Positions 1 through 7,778 of a stretch of DNA of 64,000 bases are shown here, one piece after another. Origin of the DNA: Caldicellulosiruptor changbaiensis. Lineage in GTDB: Bacteria > Bacillota > Thermoanaerobacteria > Caldicellulosiruptorales > Caldicellulosiruptoraceae. The notes below the pieces were generated by a model. It saw only the letters and a list, made by a program, of their open reading frames with translations, ran no database searches and had not been told where the DNA came from. The stretch lies in NCBI RefSeq assembly GCF_003999255.1, contig NZ_CP034791.1, positions 1,776,501-1,840,500 on the forward strand. The letters run 5' to 3'. A program made the position numbers and the translations under genes. Numbering within the stretch: the first letter of the stretch is position 1; each line of letters starts with the position of its first letter.

Positions 1-30
1 CCTATCTTTTAAGAATTTATAAAACAAAAA

Positions 31-56
31 GGATTAGCACAGGCTAATCCTTTTTT
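31..56 (-). terminator. Intrinsic terminator after rpmE
   Basis: An 8-bp perfect stem (ggattagc / gctaatcc) with a 4-nt loop is flanked by T-rich sequence on both sides, so it can stop transcription from either strand. It lies 19 bp past the rpmE stop codon. Confidence 0.8.
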
Positions 57-74
57 ATGTGCGCCTCTTAAACT

Positions 75-293
75 CTATTTCTGGTCAAGACCATATTTCT
101 TCATAAACCTCTCCACTCTTCCTGTTGTATCAACAAACTTCTGCTTTCCTGTGAAAAATGGATGGCATTTAGAACAAATTTCAACATGAATTTCCTTCTT
201 TGTTGAACCAGTTATAAATGTCTCACCACATGCACATCTTACAACCGCATCATGATAATATGTTGGATGGATTCCTTCCTTCATTTTATTCAC
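75..293 (-). CDS. rpmE: 50S ribosomal protein L31
   Basis: 72-residue ribosomal protein L31 of the large subunit. The zinc-binding form is visible: Cys20-x-Cys22 and Cys40-x-x-Cys43 followed by HPF, the pattern of the C+ type. Length is normal for the family. A strong ribosome-binding site (caggaggtgaataaa) precedes the ATG. In clostridial relatives rpmE commonly follows rho; here several genes (vapBC, an MFS transporter, prsW, a glycosylase and an amidase) separate the two, suggesting insertions into an ancestral rho-rpmE pair. Because this form keeps its cysteines, it should serve as the zinc-replete L31; no C- paralogue is seen in the window. Confidence 0.97.
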   Translation of the reverse strand: MNKMKEGIHPTYYHDAVVRCACGETFITGSTKKEIHVEICSKCHPFFTGKQKFVDTTGRVERFMKKYGLDQK

Positions 294-441
294 CTCCTGC
301 TAAAATTTATGTTAAATTCTGTTATTTTTTTGAACTCATAGCTTTCTCACACCCATAAAGGCGCAAAAATATTTTACAACAGTTATGTGTCTTTTACAAG
401 AGCTTTTTAGAAGAATAAAAAAACAATTTACAATAACTTCC

Positions 442-840
442 TTAAAACTCTTTTAACTTTGGCTCTACCAAAGCAATCTGAGAAAAATCTTTATCGTTGT
501 GAAGAAGTAGTAAACCATTTTCAATTGCTATTTGAGCAATTATCACATCAATTGTACTTCTTATATTGATTCCTTTTTTCATGCATTTAAAATATAACTC
601 TGCAGCCTTTTCATATGACTTTTTACTATTTTTTAAATCATAGAATCTCTGGCTACTTAAATATTCCTTGAGCAGGTTGAATTCTTTCTCACCCTTCGCA
701 CCTTGCAAAATCTCCTGATACACTATATTACAAATACCAAACGGTATATTATTAGAAATTACATAATGTAACTTCTCAACTTTTTAATTTGCGTTTCCTT
801 TAAAGTAATCTATCAATACTGAAGTATCAACTAAAATCAT
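442..840 (-). pseudogene. vapC: VapC-type PIN-domain toxin interrupted by an in-frame stop
   Basis: The reading frame starts at an ATG at 838-840 with the PIN hallmark MILVDTSVLIDYF (acidic Asp5 and Asp11), but codon 19 is TAA (784-786). The same frame then continues without another stop to 442, encoding the rest of a PIN fold, including DVIIAQIAIENG and the C-terminal LLLHNDKDF acidic motif. PIN toxins of this family are RNases of about 130 residues that cleave tRNA or mRNA; the whole span is 132 codons, so only the nonsense codon breaks it. An internal GTG (723) could restart translation but would lose the first catalytic Asp. The start overlaps the vapB stop by ATGA, the usual VapBC coupling. 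Confidence 0.8.
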
Positions 841-1040
841 GAATTCAGCCTCATTTCTTTATAATCATAATCTTCTGCAAATGAAATTTTACCTCTCAGT
901 TCTGACAATTTCTTTCGGCTGTGATTCTCAACAAACTCTTTTAAAGCAGTCTCAACAGCTTCCTTCTTAGTAGTTTTAACTTCTGCTATCTTCATCGCTT
1001 TTTTTAAAAGTTCATCGTTCAAAATTATATTTGTTCTCAT
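837..1040 (-). CDS. vapB: VapB-type antitoxin
   Basis: 67-residue antitoxin of the VapB family (MRTNIILNDELLKKAMKI, a ribbon-helix-helix type N-terminus: a beta strand followed by two helices), which would dimerise, bind DNA and neutralise the VapC toxin encoded immediately downstream with a 4-base ATGA overlap. I chose the start at 1040, preceded by taggagatgtataaag, over an upstream in-frame codon because the extra 17 residues would be encoded by the operator palindrome. Since the toxin next to it carries a stop codon, this antitoxin may now be an orphan, or may still act on other VapC proteins in the genome. Confidence 0.85.
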   Translation of the reverse strand: MRTNIILNDELLKKAMKIAEVKTTKKEAVETALKEFVENHSRKKLSELRGKISFAEDYDYKEMRLNS

Positions 1041-1054
1041 CTTTATACATCTCC

Positions 1055-1091
1055 TAATGTGTATTCTAATACACATTAATTCTCCTGTCAA
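1055..1091 (-). promoter_or_regulatory. vapBC promoter with overlapping operator palindrome
   Basis: On the minus strand TTGACA (1086-1091) is followed after 17 bp by TAGAAT (1063-1068). A perfect inverted repeat of 11-bp arms and 2-bp centre (1055-1078; arm taatgtgtatt) covers the -10 box and part of the spacer. Occlusion by the VapB ribbon-helix-helix dimer is the expected autoregulation; the binding itself is inference. Confidence 0.75.
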
Positions 1092-1104
1092 TTAAACTAA
1101 ATTT

Positions 1105-2376
1105 TTACTCCTCTCTAACTTTAAAACAGAGTATAAAAAATCCTAACACCATGCAGCAAAAAGAAATCAAAAAAAGAATATTTTTGCCAAGTGCATCAAT
1201 AATTCCTCCGGCTATAATAGAGTTGAATGCAAAAAAAGGTCCCATTAAAAAGTTTCTAAGCCCTATATAAGCCGGCTGTTTTAATGGGTCTTTACAAAGT
1301 TTTGCAGCTAAATTGCTCTCATTTACATTTCTTGCACTCTGTGCAATACCAAATAGCCCCACTGAAAGATAGTAAATATTTATATTGCTCATCAAATATG
1401 TAAAGTAAATTGCAGGCAAGAATATGATAGCAGAAATTACAAGCGTACTTTTAAACCCATACTTTGAACCTATAATTCCCCACATCATATACCCAACTGT
1501 TTGAGAAAACAACAATATAGTTGTTGCAACCGCAACATGCTCAGTAGTTATACCAAGGCTATTTTTTGCAAATATAGTTTGAAAGCCAAACGGCATTTTA
1601 CCAAGTGCACCAATAAATAAAACTGAAAACAGGTAATATGTAAAGTTCTTATCCTCTTTTAAGATCAAAAACATGTTTTTAAAATAGTGTTTATTGTTAA
1701 TCTCCTTTTTTGGCTTTTTTTGTGGTATCTCCTTCATAAGTGAAAAAAGATAAAGTGAGATCATCATTATTAAAAAGGCAATGAAAAACAAAAGAGCATA
1801 ATTATAAGGATATCTCAAAAGTCTCAAAATTTTACCCATCAAAAAAGCACCAAGCGTTTCGCAAAGTCCCCCAATTGACGACCTGATACCAAAGAATTTG
1901 CTCCGCTGTCTTTCAGGTATTAGTTTTAAAATCAGATTGAACCACGTAATATTCGCAAATGAAGCAAAAAATCCTTGAAGACTAAAAATCAAGTAGAACA
2001 GTACAACAAACAGAAGTTCATTCCTTTCAGCAAACAAAAACACATCAATGGCCAAAAGAAGCCACATAAGCCGCATTATTAAAGCCACTTTTATGAAATA
2101 TTCTTTGTAAGTCTCAAGCATCTCAAGCTTTTTAGCAACAAGTATCTGGGGAGAGTTTGACAAAAGCACATTCAGTGTTGTCAAAAGTCCAATCAAAGTA
2201 TTTGACTTTACATAATGTGAAATAAAGTAAACTATAACAGTTGAGACTGAGAGCATTCCGCTTGCAATGGCAAAGATTGCACCATCTGTGATTGACACAA
2301 TTGAATTTTTCTTTAAATTCTTATACGCAAAAGTTTCAAGTTTTTTCAGCTCACGTTCTTGTTCCTCAGCTGTCAC
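1105..2376 (-). CDS. MFS family transporter
   Basis: 423-residue integral membrane protein with about twelve hydrophobic helices and a soluble central loop near residue 220 (EIPQKKPKKE), typical of the major facilitator superfamily. The N-terminus (about 50 residues) is charged, then helix 1 starts around ISDGAIFAIASG. A GTG start at 2374-2376 follows gaggagatgaatttaaa. No substrate-specific motif is recognised, so neither sugar nor drug transport can be claimed. It is followed by vapBC on the same strand but that pair has its own promoter. Its upstream neighbour is the PrsW-like protease, 24 bp away, so the two could be cotranscribed. Confidence 0.8.
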   Translation of the reverse strand: MTAEEQERELKKLETFAYKNLKKNSIVSITDGAIFAIASGMLSVSTVIVYFISHYVKSNTLIGLLTTLNVLLSNSPQILVAKKLEMLETYKEYFIKVALIMRLMWLLLAIDVFLFAERNELLFVVLFYLIFSLQGFFASFANITWFNLILKLIPERQRSKFFGIRSSIGGLCETLGAFLMGKILRLLRYPYNYALLFFIAFLIMMISLYLFSLMKEIPQKKPKKEINNKHYFKNMFLILKEDKNFTYYLFSVLFIGALGKMPFGFQTIFAKNSLGITTEHVAVATTILLFSQTVGYMMWGIIGSKYGFKSTLVISAIIFLPAIYFTYLMSNINIYYLSVGLFGIAQSARNVNESNLAAKLCKDPLKQPAYIGLRNFLMGPFFAFNSIIAGGIIDALGKNILFLISFCCMVLGFFILCFKVREE

Positions 2377-2400
2377 TTTAAATTCATCTCCTCACAAATT

Positions 2401-3105
2401 TTAAAAATATAGTCTTGAAATCTCCTGACTTCTTTTGATCAGCCTCAAACAGTAGATAAAAAGCAAAAGCTCATATATTCCAACAATTGCTAAAGCACCA
2501 TAGACATTTAGCATCAATACAAAATCATAAAATCCATGTAGAAGCATTGGCAAAATTAGCGATACTTTAAAGTACCAATAGCTTCTATCAGCTGGTGCAA
2601 ATCTTGCGAAACCCAAATAGTATCCCATTACAACCCCGAACATGGCATGAGCAGGCACTGCCATGATACCTCTTAAAACAATTACTGTAATAGCTTCTTG
2701 ATATGATGTTTGAAATGATTGTAGTACATATCCCACATTTTCAATTGCCGCAAACCCTACAGCAGAAAAAACACAATAAACAATCCCGTCAAAAGGCTGA
2801 TTAAAATATGGTGTATCATAGGCAACTCTCAGAACAACAAGCCTTTTAAAATACTCTTCTGTTAGACCTGCCACAATAAAGGCTTCAAATACAATAAAAG
2901 AAATTCTGCTTGAAGCAGAAATACTCCCATATGCCATCAAAAAGTATTCAACTGGAACTACAACAGCGCTTATAAGCACTCCCCATACAAAAGTCTTTAA
3001 AAGAAGGTGCAGCGGCTCCTTTTCAAATTTGTCTCTCACATATATATAAAGAGCAATAAACAAAGATGGTGCAATGCTGAGGATTATCAGCTTATAAGGA
3101 ATCAT
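2401..3105 (-). CDS. prsW: PrsW-family intramembrane metalloprotease
   Basis: 234-residue multi-pass membrane protein of the PrsW/CPBP-related family. Visible signature blocks are EEYFKR (the EExxK-type motif), FAAIENVGY and a later HAMFG, the conserved acidic and histidine residues thought to hold the catalytic metal. In Bacillus PrsW makes the site-1 cut in the anti-sigma factor RsiW; no sigma/anti-sigma pair is seen nearby, so the substrate is unknown. The start at 3105 is preferred to 3114 because gtggagg lies 9 bp before it but abuts the upstream ATG. It sits between the DNA glycosylase and the MFS gene on the same strand. Confidence 0.85.
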   Translation of the reverse strand: MIPYKLIILSIAPSLFIALYIYVRDKFEKEPLHLLLKTFVWGVLISAVVVPVEYFLMAYGSISASSRISFIVFEAFIVAGLTEEYFKRLVVLRVAYDTPYFNQPFDGIVYCVFSAVGFAAIENVGYVLQSFQTSYQEAITVIVLRGIMAVPAHAMFGVVMGYYLGFARFAPADRSYWYFKVSLILPMLLHGFYDFVLMLNVYGALAIVGIYELLLFIYCLRLIKRSQEISRLYF

Positions 3106-3138
3106 ACTAAGCATCCTCCACTATTTTGTATTTTTCTT

Positions 3139-4005
3139 CTATTTTTTGTGGTTATTTCTTATATAGTGAAATAGAAAAAGCTGAGCATAGCCTGCTAAAT
3201 CTCCAAAAGAATCTACAAAGTCTTTAATTTGCTCTTTTGTTTTAAACCCATAATATTCTTTGAGTGCCCTTTTTACCCACACATCAATTGGAAACACATT
3301 GTATTTTTGCAGAGAATACAGCAAAATACAGTCGGCAACCTTATCACCAATTCCTTTTATAGTCTTTAAAACCCGCCTTGCTTTTTGCACCTCCAAATCA
3401 ATTAGCTCATCAAAATTAATAAGTCCATTTTTTACTTTTTCAACAGCATCTTTTATATACTCTGCTCTATAGCCAAGACCAAGAAGTTTTAAACTATCTA
3501 TTGAACTACTCCAGAGACTTTCGATTGTGGGAAAAGACCAAGAAACGTAGCCTTTATATGTTATTTTTTTGCCAAAGGCTTGACAAAGTCTTCCTATCAA
3601 AAGCTGAATTCTCTTTATGTTGTTATTCTGAGAAATAATGAATGAAATCATACATTCAAATGGTTCTTGGTTCAAAAGTCTCATGCCCCTGTATTTTTCA
3701 ACTGCTTCTTTCAAAATGCTATCGTGACCAGATAACTTTTCTAAAATTTCATCATAGTCCTTGTCTAAATCAAAATACCAGTAAAAAGATTTTTTAAATT
3801 CATCAGGTGAACAATTGTAAATATCAAAGGTATCCTCATCCTGAGGCTTTATGAATATTATCTTTTCATCAACAACACCTATGTAAAAATCATCCATTTT
3901 CTTCCATCTAAAACACTGACCACTGAAGAATGTTGCATCAAAATCAATATGCACACCGCTTATCCGAATAAAATCAGTGTACCATTTTATGTTCAACAGC
4001 TTCAT
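3139..4005 (-). CDS. ogg: 8-oxoguanine DNA glycosylase (OGG1-like, HhH-GPD)
   Basis: About 288-residue bifunctional base-excision repair enzyme that removes oxidised guanine and cleaves the strand. The N-terminal OGG domain (FFSGQCFRWKK) is followed by the HhH-GPD fold: helix-hairpin-helix LKTIKGIGDKVADCILLYSL with the catalytic Lys, and FPIDVWVKRAL with the catalytic Asp. Length and domain order match the OGG1-like bacterial/archaeal family rather than Nth or MutY; no iron-sulphur cysteine cluster is present. The start is uncertain: aaaggg directly abuts the ATG at 4005, so a TTG nine bases further in (3996) may be used. A terminator separates it from the amidase gene. Confidence 0.88.
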   Translation of the reverse strand: MKLLNIKWYTDFIRISGVHIDFDATFFSGQCFRWKKMDDFYIGVVDEKIIFIKPQDEDTFDIYNCSPDEFKKSFYWYFDLDKDYDEILEKLSGHDSILKEAVEKYRGMRLLNQEPFECMISFIISQNNNIKRIQLLIGRLCQAFGKKITYKGYVSWSFPTIESLWSSSIDSLKLLGLGYRAEYIKDAVEKVKNGLINFDELIDLEVQKARRVLKTIKGIGDKVADCILLYSLQKYNVFPIDVWVKRALKEYYGFKTKEQIKDFVDSFGDLAGYAQLFLFHYIRNNHKK

Positions 4006-4034
4006 CCCTTTCGGCAATAAAATTTAAAAACAAA

Positions 4035-4061
4035 AAGAGCCAAGTACGTTTTTTGGCTCTA
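4035..4061 (-). terminator. Intrinsic terminator after the amidase gene
   Basis: Stem agagcca(a) / (t)tggctct with an 11-nt loop, followed on the minus strand by tttttgttttt. It lies between the amidase stop and the glycosylase start. Confidence 0.7.
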
Positions 4062-4089
4062 TTTTTTAATTATTAGAATACAGTATTTT

Positions 4090-4662
4090 TTAAGGTTTAT
4101 CAATATTTTTTTGATAGCCTGCTACTCCATTTGCAATTGCCATTGCCATCTTGATCTGAAAGTTATCATGTATTAGCATTGCTTCTTCTTTCGGATTGCT
4201 GAGAAAACCACATTCAACTAAAATTGCAGGCATTTTTGTTTCCCTTAGGACACAAAAGTTTGCAAACTTTACCCCACGGTTTACAAGCTTTAACATTTGA
4301 GTAATGCTCTTTTGCACCTCAAAAGCCAATAAAAATCCTTTTTTGCTATATTTGTAATAATATGTTTCAGCTCCTTCTGCAGTATCTCTCGTACTACTGT
4401 TACAATGAATACTGATGAAAATATCTACCATGTTTTCGTTTGCGATCTTGCACCGTGCTTTGAGGTCTTCTTGAATACTTTTTTGCCCCCATGGAAGTTC
4501 ATCAGACTCTCTTGTGAGTATAACCTGGGCTTTTATACCATCTTCCAAGATGTATTTTAGCTTTTTTGCAATAGAAAGAGTAATATCCTTTTCCTTTGTC
4601 CCGTATTTCCCAATTGCACCAGGGTCCCTGCCACCATGGCCAGGGTCAATGCATACTTTCAT
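4090..4662 (-). CDS. N-acetylmuramoyl-L-alanine amidase (Amidase_3)
   Basis: 190-residue zinc amidase that would cut the bond between N-acetylmuramic acid and L-alanine in peptidoglycan. The family landmarks are all present: CIDPGHGGRDPGAIG with the first zinc His, the Glu of TLTRESDE-type block, SIHCNS with the second His, and the C-terminal PAILVECGFLSNPKE containing the catalytic Glu. There is no signal peptide or cell-wall-binding repeat, so it is either cytoplasmic (spore or cortex related CwlD-like, released in the mother cell) or exported by another route. ATG at 4662 follows taggaggtgaaaaaa with ideal spacing. Confidence 0.9.
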   Translation of the reverse strand: MKVCIDPGHGGRDPGAIGKYGTKEKDITLSIAKKLKYILEDGIKAQVILTRESDELPWGQKSIQEDLKARCKIANENMVDIFISIHCNSSTRDTAEGAETYYYKYSKKGFLLAFEVQKSITQMLKLVNRGVKFANFCVLRETKMPAILVECGFLSNPKEEAMLIHDNFQIKMAMAIANGVAGYQKNIDKP

Positions 4663-4739
4663 TTTTTTCACCTCCTAAAAATCAGTTTATTTCAAAAGGC
4701 TTTTTTTGTTAAATTCAGAAAAACTATCAGAATAAAAAA

Positions 4740-4773
4740 AGTAGCTGCTTTTTTATTACAAAAAGCAGCTACT
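4740..4773 (-). terminator. Intrinsic terminator after rho
   Basis: 14-bp near-perfect stem (agtagctgcttttt / aaaaagcagctact) with 6-nt loop followed on the minus strand by a T-run. It sits between the rho stop (4856) and the amidase start. Confidence 0.85.
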
Positions 4774-4855
4774 TTGCTTCAAATCTTAATTAGTTAGTTT
4801 AAAATCTCAAAAATTTTTAAAATTTTCTATTATTCACTACTTGTTAACTCAAATT

Positions 4856-6526
4856 TTATGGTAAATTCTTTAATATTGTCTTTATAAACTCCTCATTTGA
4901 CTTTGTCCTTGCCAAGCTATTGATAATTCTCTCTGTTGTCTCAGCAGTACCAAGGTTAGAAAGTGCTCTTCGAATAGCATCAACTGCAGCCTTTTCTTCT
5001 TCAGACAGTAAAAGCTCTTCCCTTCGTGTTCCAGACTTGTTAATATCAATTGCTGGGAATATTCTCTTCTCAGAAAGTTTTCTATCAAGGTGAAGCTCCA
5101 TATTACCTGTCCCTTTGAACTCTTCATAAATTACATCGTCCATTCTTGAGCCTGTCTCAATTAGTGCTGTTGCAAGAATTGTAAGGCTCCCACCTTCTTT
5201 GAGGTTCCGTGCCGCACCAAAGAACTTCTTTGGCTTGTGGAGAGCGTTAGGGTCAAGACCACCAGAGAGTGTCCTTCCAGAAGGTGGCTCAACCAAGTTA
5301 TATGCACGTGCAAGCCTTGTGAGGCTATCAAGAAGTATAACAACATCCCTCTTGCACTCAACAAGTCGCATGGCCCTCTCCAGTACCATCTCAGCAACCT
5401 TGATATGGTGCTCGGGCGTCTCATCAAATGTAGAATAATGAATCTCTGCTTTTATGGAATCTTGCATGTCTGTGACCTCTTCAGGTCTTTCGTCAATCAA
5501 AAGAACAATCAAATGCAAATCATCATAGTTTGTCAAAATACTATTTGCTATTTTCTTTAAAAGTGTTGTTTTACCAGCTTTTGGCGGCGCTACAATAAGA
5601 CCCCTCTGGCCTCTTCCAATTGGAGCAATCAAGTCAATTAGTCTTACTGCCAAATCGTTTGGCTCTTCTTTGTTCTCCAAAACAATTCTTCTATTTGGGA
5701 AAATTGGAGTCAAATCTTCAAAAGGTGTACGTTTTGCAACCTCTTCAGGTTTCATGTCATTGACGCTTTGGACGTACAAAAGCCCTGCAAATTTTTCATT
5801 TTCTTTGGGTAGTCTAATTGGACCTCTTATCTTGTCACCTGTTTTTAGATTGAATTTTCTGATTTGAGATGGTGAGACATAGATATCGTTTGGTCCTGGC
5901 ATAAATGAGTCGTCTCTTAGAAAACCGTAGCCACCACCGCCACCTGGTTCATATATAATCTCTAAAACTCCTTCGCCTATACCACCTATCTCAACTTTAC
6001 CTTCAAGTTCTTTTAATTCTGGTGGAATTTCAACAACCATCTTATCCTCTCTTTTTTCTTCTTTTTTTTCTTTCAGCTCTATAACCTTCTTTTCCTCTTC
6101 TCTTTTTTCCTCTGTCTCAGCAGCCTCTTTAGGTTCTTGTTCCTCTTTGGGTGCCTTCCTTTCTCCCTCTTGCCCTTGTTCTTGCACCTGTGTTTCTATT
6201 TCAGACGGCACTGCTTCGGCTTTGTTAGATTCTTCTTTATTTTCTATTTCTTCTACTACCTGTTCATTTTGAACATCTGCTGCTACAGATTCTTGCTGCT
6301 GAAGCATTTCACTTTTTTTCTTTCTTCCTCTTCTGCCTTTCTCTTTTTTCTCTATACCTTCTAATATTTGTGCGTCTTGTGGCGTTGTACCAATAAACTC
6401 TTTAATTGCTTCTATTAGCTGATTCTTTTTGAGCAAAGAATATTTTTGAATACCAAGACTTTTAGCAATCTCTCGAAGTTCAATGATCGACTTCCCTTTT
6501 AAAAACTCCTCAATCGAGTTAGGCAC
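4856..6526 (-). CDS. rho: Transcription termination factor Rho with acidic insertion
   Basis: 556-residue hexameric RNA helicase that ends transcription. Order: N-terminal Rho_N helical domain (SIEEFLKGKSIIELREIAKSLG), a long Glu/Lys-rich low-complexity insertion (about residues 65-180), the cold-shock-like RNA-binding domain (GYGFLRDDSFMPGPNDIYVS), then the ATPase core with Walker A APPKAGKTTLLKK, Walker B VVILLDSLTRLARAYN and the Q/R-loop blocks (SGGLDPNALHKPKKFFGAARN). Typical Rho is about 420 residues, so the insertion adds over 100. I prefer the GTG at 6526, preceded by agaaggagggaaaaga, over an ATG 42 bp upstream that has no ribosome-binding site. Confidence 0.95.
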   Translation of the reverse strand: MPNSIEEFLKGKSIIELREIAKSLGIQKYSLLKKNQLIEAIKEFIGTTPQDAQILEGIEKKEKGRRGRKKKSEMLQQQESVAADVQNEQVVEEIENKEESNKAEAVPSEIETQVQEQGQEGERKAPKEEQEPKEAAETEEKREEEKKVIELKEKKEEKREDKMVVEIPPELKELEGKVEIGGIGEGVLEIIYEPGGGGGYGFLRDDSFMPGPNDIYVSPSQIRKFNLKTGDKIRGPIRLPKENEKFAGLLYVQSVNDMKPEEVAKRTPFEDLTPIFPNRRIVLENKEEPNDLAVRLIDLIAPIGRGQRGLIVAPPKAGKTTLLKKIANSILTNYDDLHLIVLLIDERPEEVTDMQDSIKAEIHYSTFDETPEHHIKVAEMVLERAMRLVECKRDVVILLDSLTRLARAYNLVEPPSGRTLSGGLDPNALHKPKKFFGAARNLKEGGSLTILATALIETGSRMDDVIYEEFKGTGNMELHLDRKLSEKRIFPAIDINKSGTRREELLLSEEEKAAVDAIRRALSNLGTAETTERIINSLARTKSNEEFIKTILKNLP

Positions 6527-6577
6527 TCTTTTCCCTCCTTCTAACAATATTATAATTTTTTCTTGCATTTATATACT

Positions 6578-6603
6578 ATTAACTTCTGTCTGGGGAAGTT
6601 AAT
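6578..6603 (-). promoter_or_regulatory. Hairpin in the rho leader
   Basis: A 9-bp stem (attaacttc / gaagttaat) with an 8-nt loop lies in the 5' leader between the rho promoter and the GTG start. It has no T-run, so it is not an intrinsic terminator. Autoregulation of rho through its leader is known in other bacteria; a role for this hairpin is inference. Confidence 0.4.
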
Positions 6604-6635
6604 CGCAAGAGATGAAGGCTAATCTGATATATTTT

Positions 6636-6664
6636 ATTTTAAGAGTATAATATTATATTGTCAA
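6636..6664 (-). promoter_or_regulatory. Predicted sigma-A promoter of rho
   Basis: TTGACA (6659-6664), 17-bp spacer, TAAAAT (6636-6641) on the minus strand, giving a leader of about 100 nt before the rho GTG. Confidence 0.65.
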
Positions 6665-6713
6665 TAGCATGATTTTTAAATTTGAATTAAAATTAGTACA
6701 AAAATAAAAAACC

Positions 6714-6741
6714 CCCGAACGCTCTATAAGTTGCATTCGGG
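6714..6741 (-). terminator. Intrinsic terminator after galE
   Basis: Stem cccgaa / ttcggg with a 16-nt loop, preceded on the minus strand side by galE and followed by ggggttttttattttt. Ends the gal operon. Confidence 0.75.
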
Positions 6742-6764
6742 CAAGACCTTGAAATTTTATAAGC

Positions 6765-7751
6765 TTACTTTTCATCATAGCCGTTTGGATGTGTTGAGTG
6801 CCATTTCCATGCAGTTGAAATTATAACCTCTAAGCTATTGTACTTTTGCTCCCAGCCAAGCACTTCTTGTGCTTTTTTGGATGATGCAACTAAAATTGAA
6901 GGGTCTCCTGGTCTTCTCTGCCCAATCTCATATGGAATCTTTTTCCCAACAACCTCACTTGCTTTTTCAATTACCTCCATCACAGAAAAGCCCAACCCAT
7001 TTCCAAGATTAAATATATCGCTTTTATTATATTTTTCCAAATATTCCAATGCTTTTAGGTGCGCATCGCACAAATCAAGGACATGTATATAATCTCTTAT
7101 ACATGTGCCATCTTTTGTGTTATAGTCATTGCCGTACACAGTGACCTTCTCGCGTATGCCAAGTGCTGCTTGAAGGACTATTGGTATTAAGTGAGTTTCA
7201 GGGTTGTGGTCCTCACCAATAATTCCATCCGGATGAGCACCAGCTACATTGAAATATCTGAGCGACACAAATTTTAAACCATATGCTCTGTCCATCCATT
7301 TTAACATTTTCTCAATTGCAAGCTTTGTCTCACCGTAAGGGTTTGTTGGCTCAGTTTTGTCTGTCTCAAGTATAGGAATGTTTTCTGGCTCTCCATAGAC
7401 TGCTGCTGTTGATGAGAATACAAGTTTTTTAACGTTGTGCTTTATCATTGTATCTACAAGATTGAGTGTACCATAGACATTGTTATAGTAGTACTTTATT
7501 GGATTTTGTACACTTTCACCAACCAAGGAGGAAGCTGCAAAATGAATGACCGCTGAGATCTCATTTTCTGAAAAGACTTTATCTAAAAACTCCTTGTCCT
7601 TCAAATCACCCTTGTAGAACTTTCCACCAAGTACTGCTTTCGAATGCCCTTTTTCAAAGTTGTCAACTACCACAACATCAAATCCTTTTTCAAGCAAAAC
7701 CCAAACCATATGGCTTCCTATATACCCAGCTCCACCTGTTACAAGAATCAT
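6765..7751 (-). CDS. galE: UDP-glucose 4-epimerase
   Basis: 328-residue short-chain dehydrogenase-type epimerase converting UDP-galactose to UDP-glucose, the last step of the Leloir pathway. Rossmann motif TGGAGYIG at residues 5-12 binds NAD; the catalytic block FSSTAAVYG (112-120) and the Tyr139-x-x-x-Lys143 pair in NPYGETK are intact. The sugar-binding C-terminus (RRPGDPS) is present. Length is standard. It is the third gene of galT-galK-galE and starts 27 bp after galK; a terminator follows. ATG is preceded by aagaaagggttgggatttag. Confidence 0.96.
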   Translation of the reverse strand: MILVTGGAGYIGSHMVWVLLEKGFDVVVVDNFEKGHSKAVLGGKFYKGDLKDKEFLDKVFSENEISAVIHFAASSLVGESVQNPIKYYYNNVYGTLNLVDTMIKHNVKKLVFSSTAAVYGEPENIPILETDKTEPTNPYGETKLAIEKMLKWMDRAYGLKFVSLRYFNVAGAHPDGIIGEDHNPETHLIPIVLQAALGIREKVTVYGNDYNTKDGTCIRDYIHVLDLCDAHLKALEYLEKYNKSDIFNLGNGLGFSVMEVIEKASEVVGKKIPYEIGQRRPGDPSILVASSKKAQEVLGWEQKYNSLEVIISTAWKWHSTHPNGYDEK

Positions 7752-7778
7752 CTAAATCCCAACCCTTTCTTAATCATT

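Noticed and set aside
5199-5560. Long plus-strand frames opposite rho
   Set aside because: They mirror the codon pattern of rho on the other strand and lack start signals.
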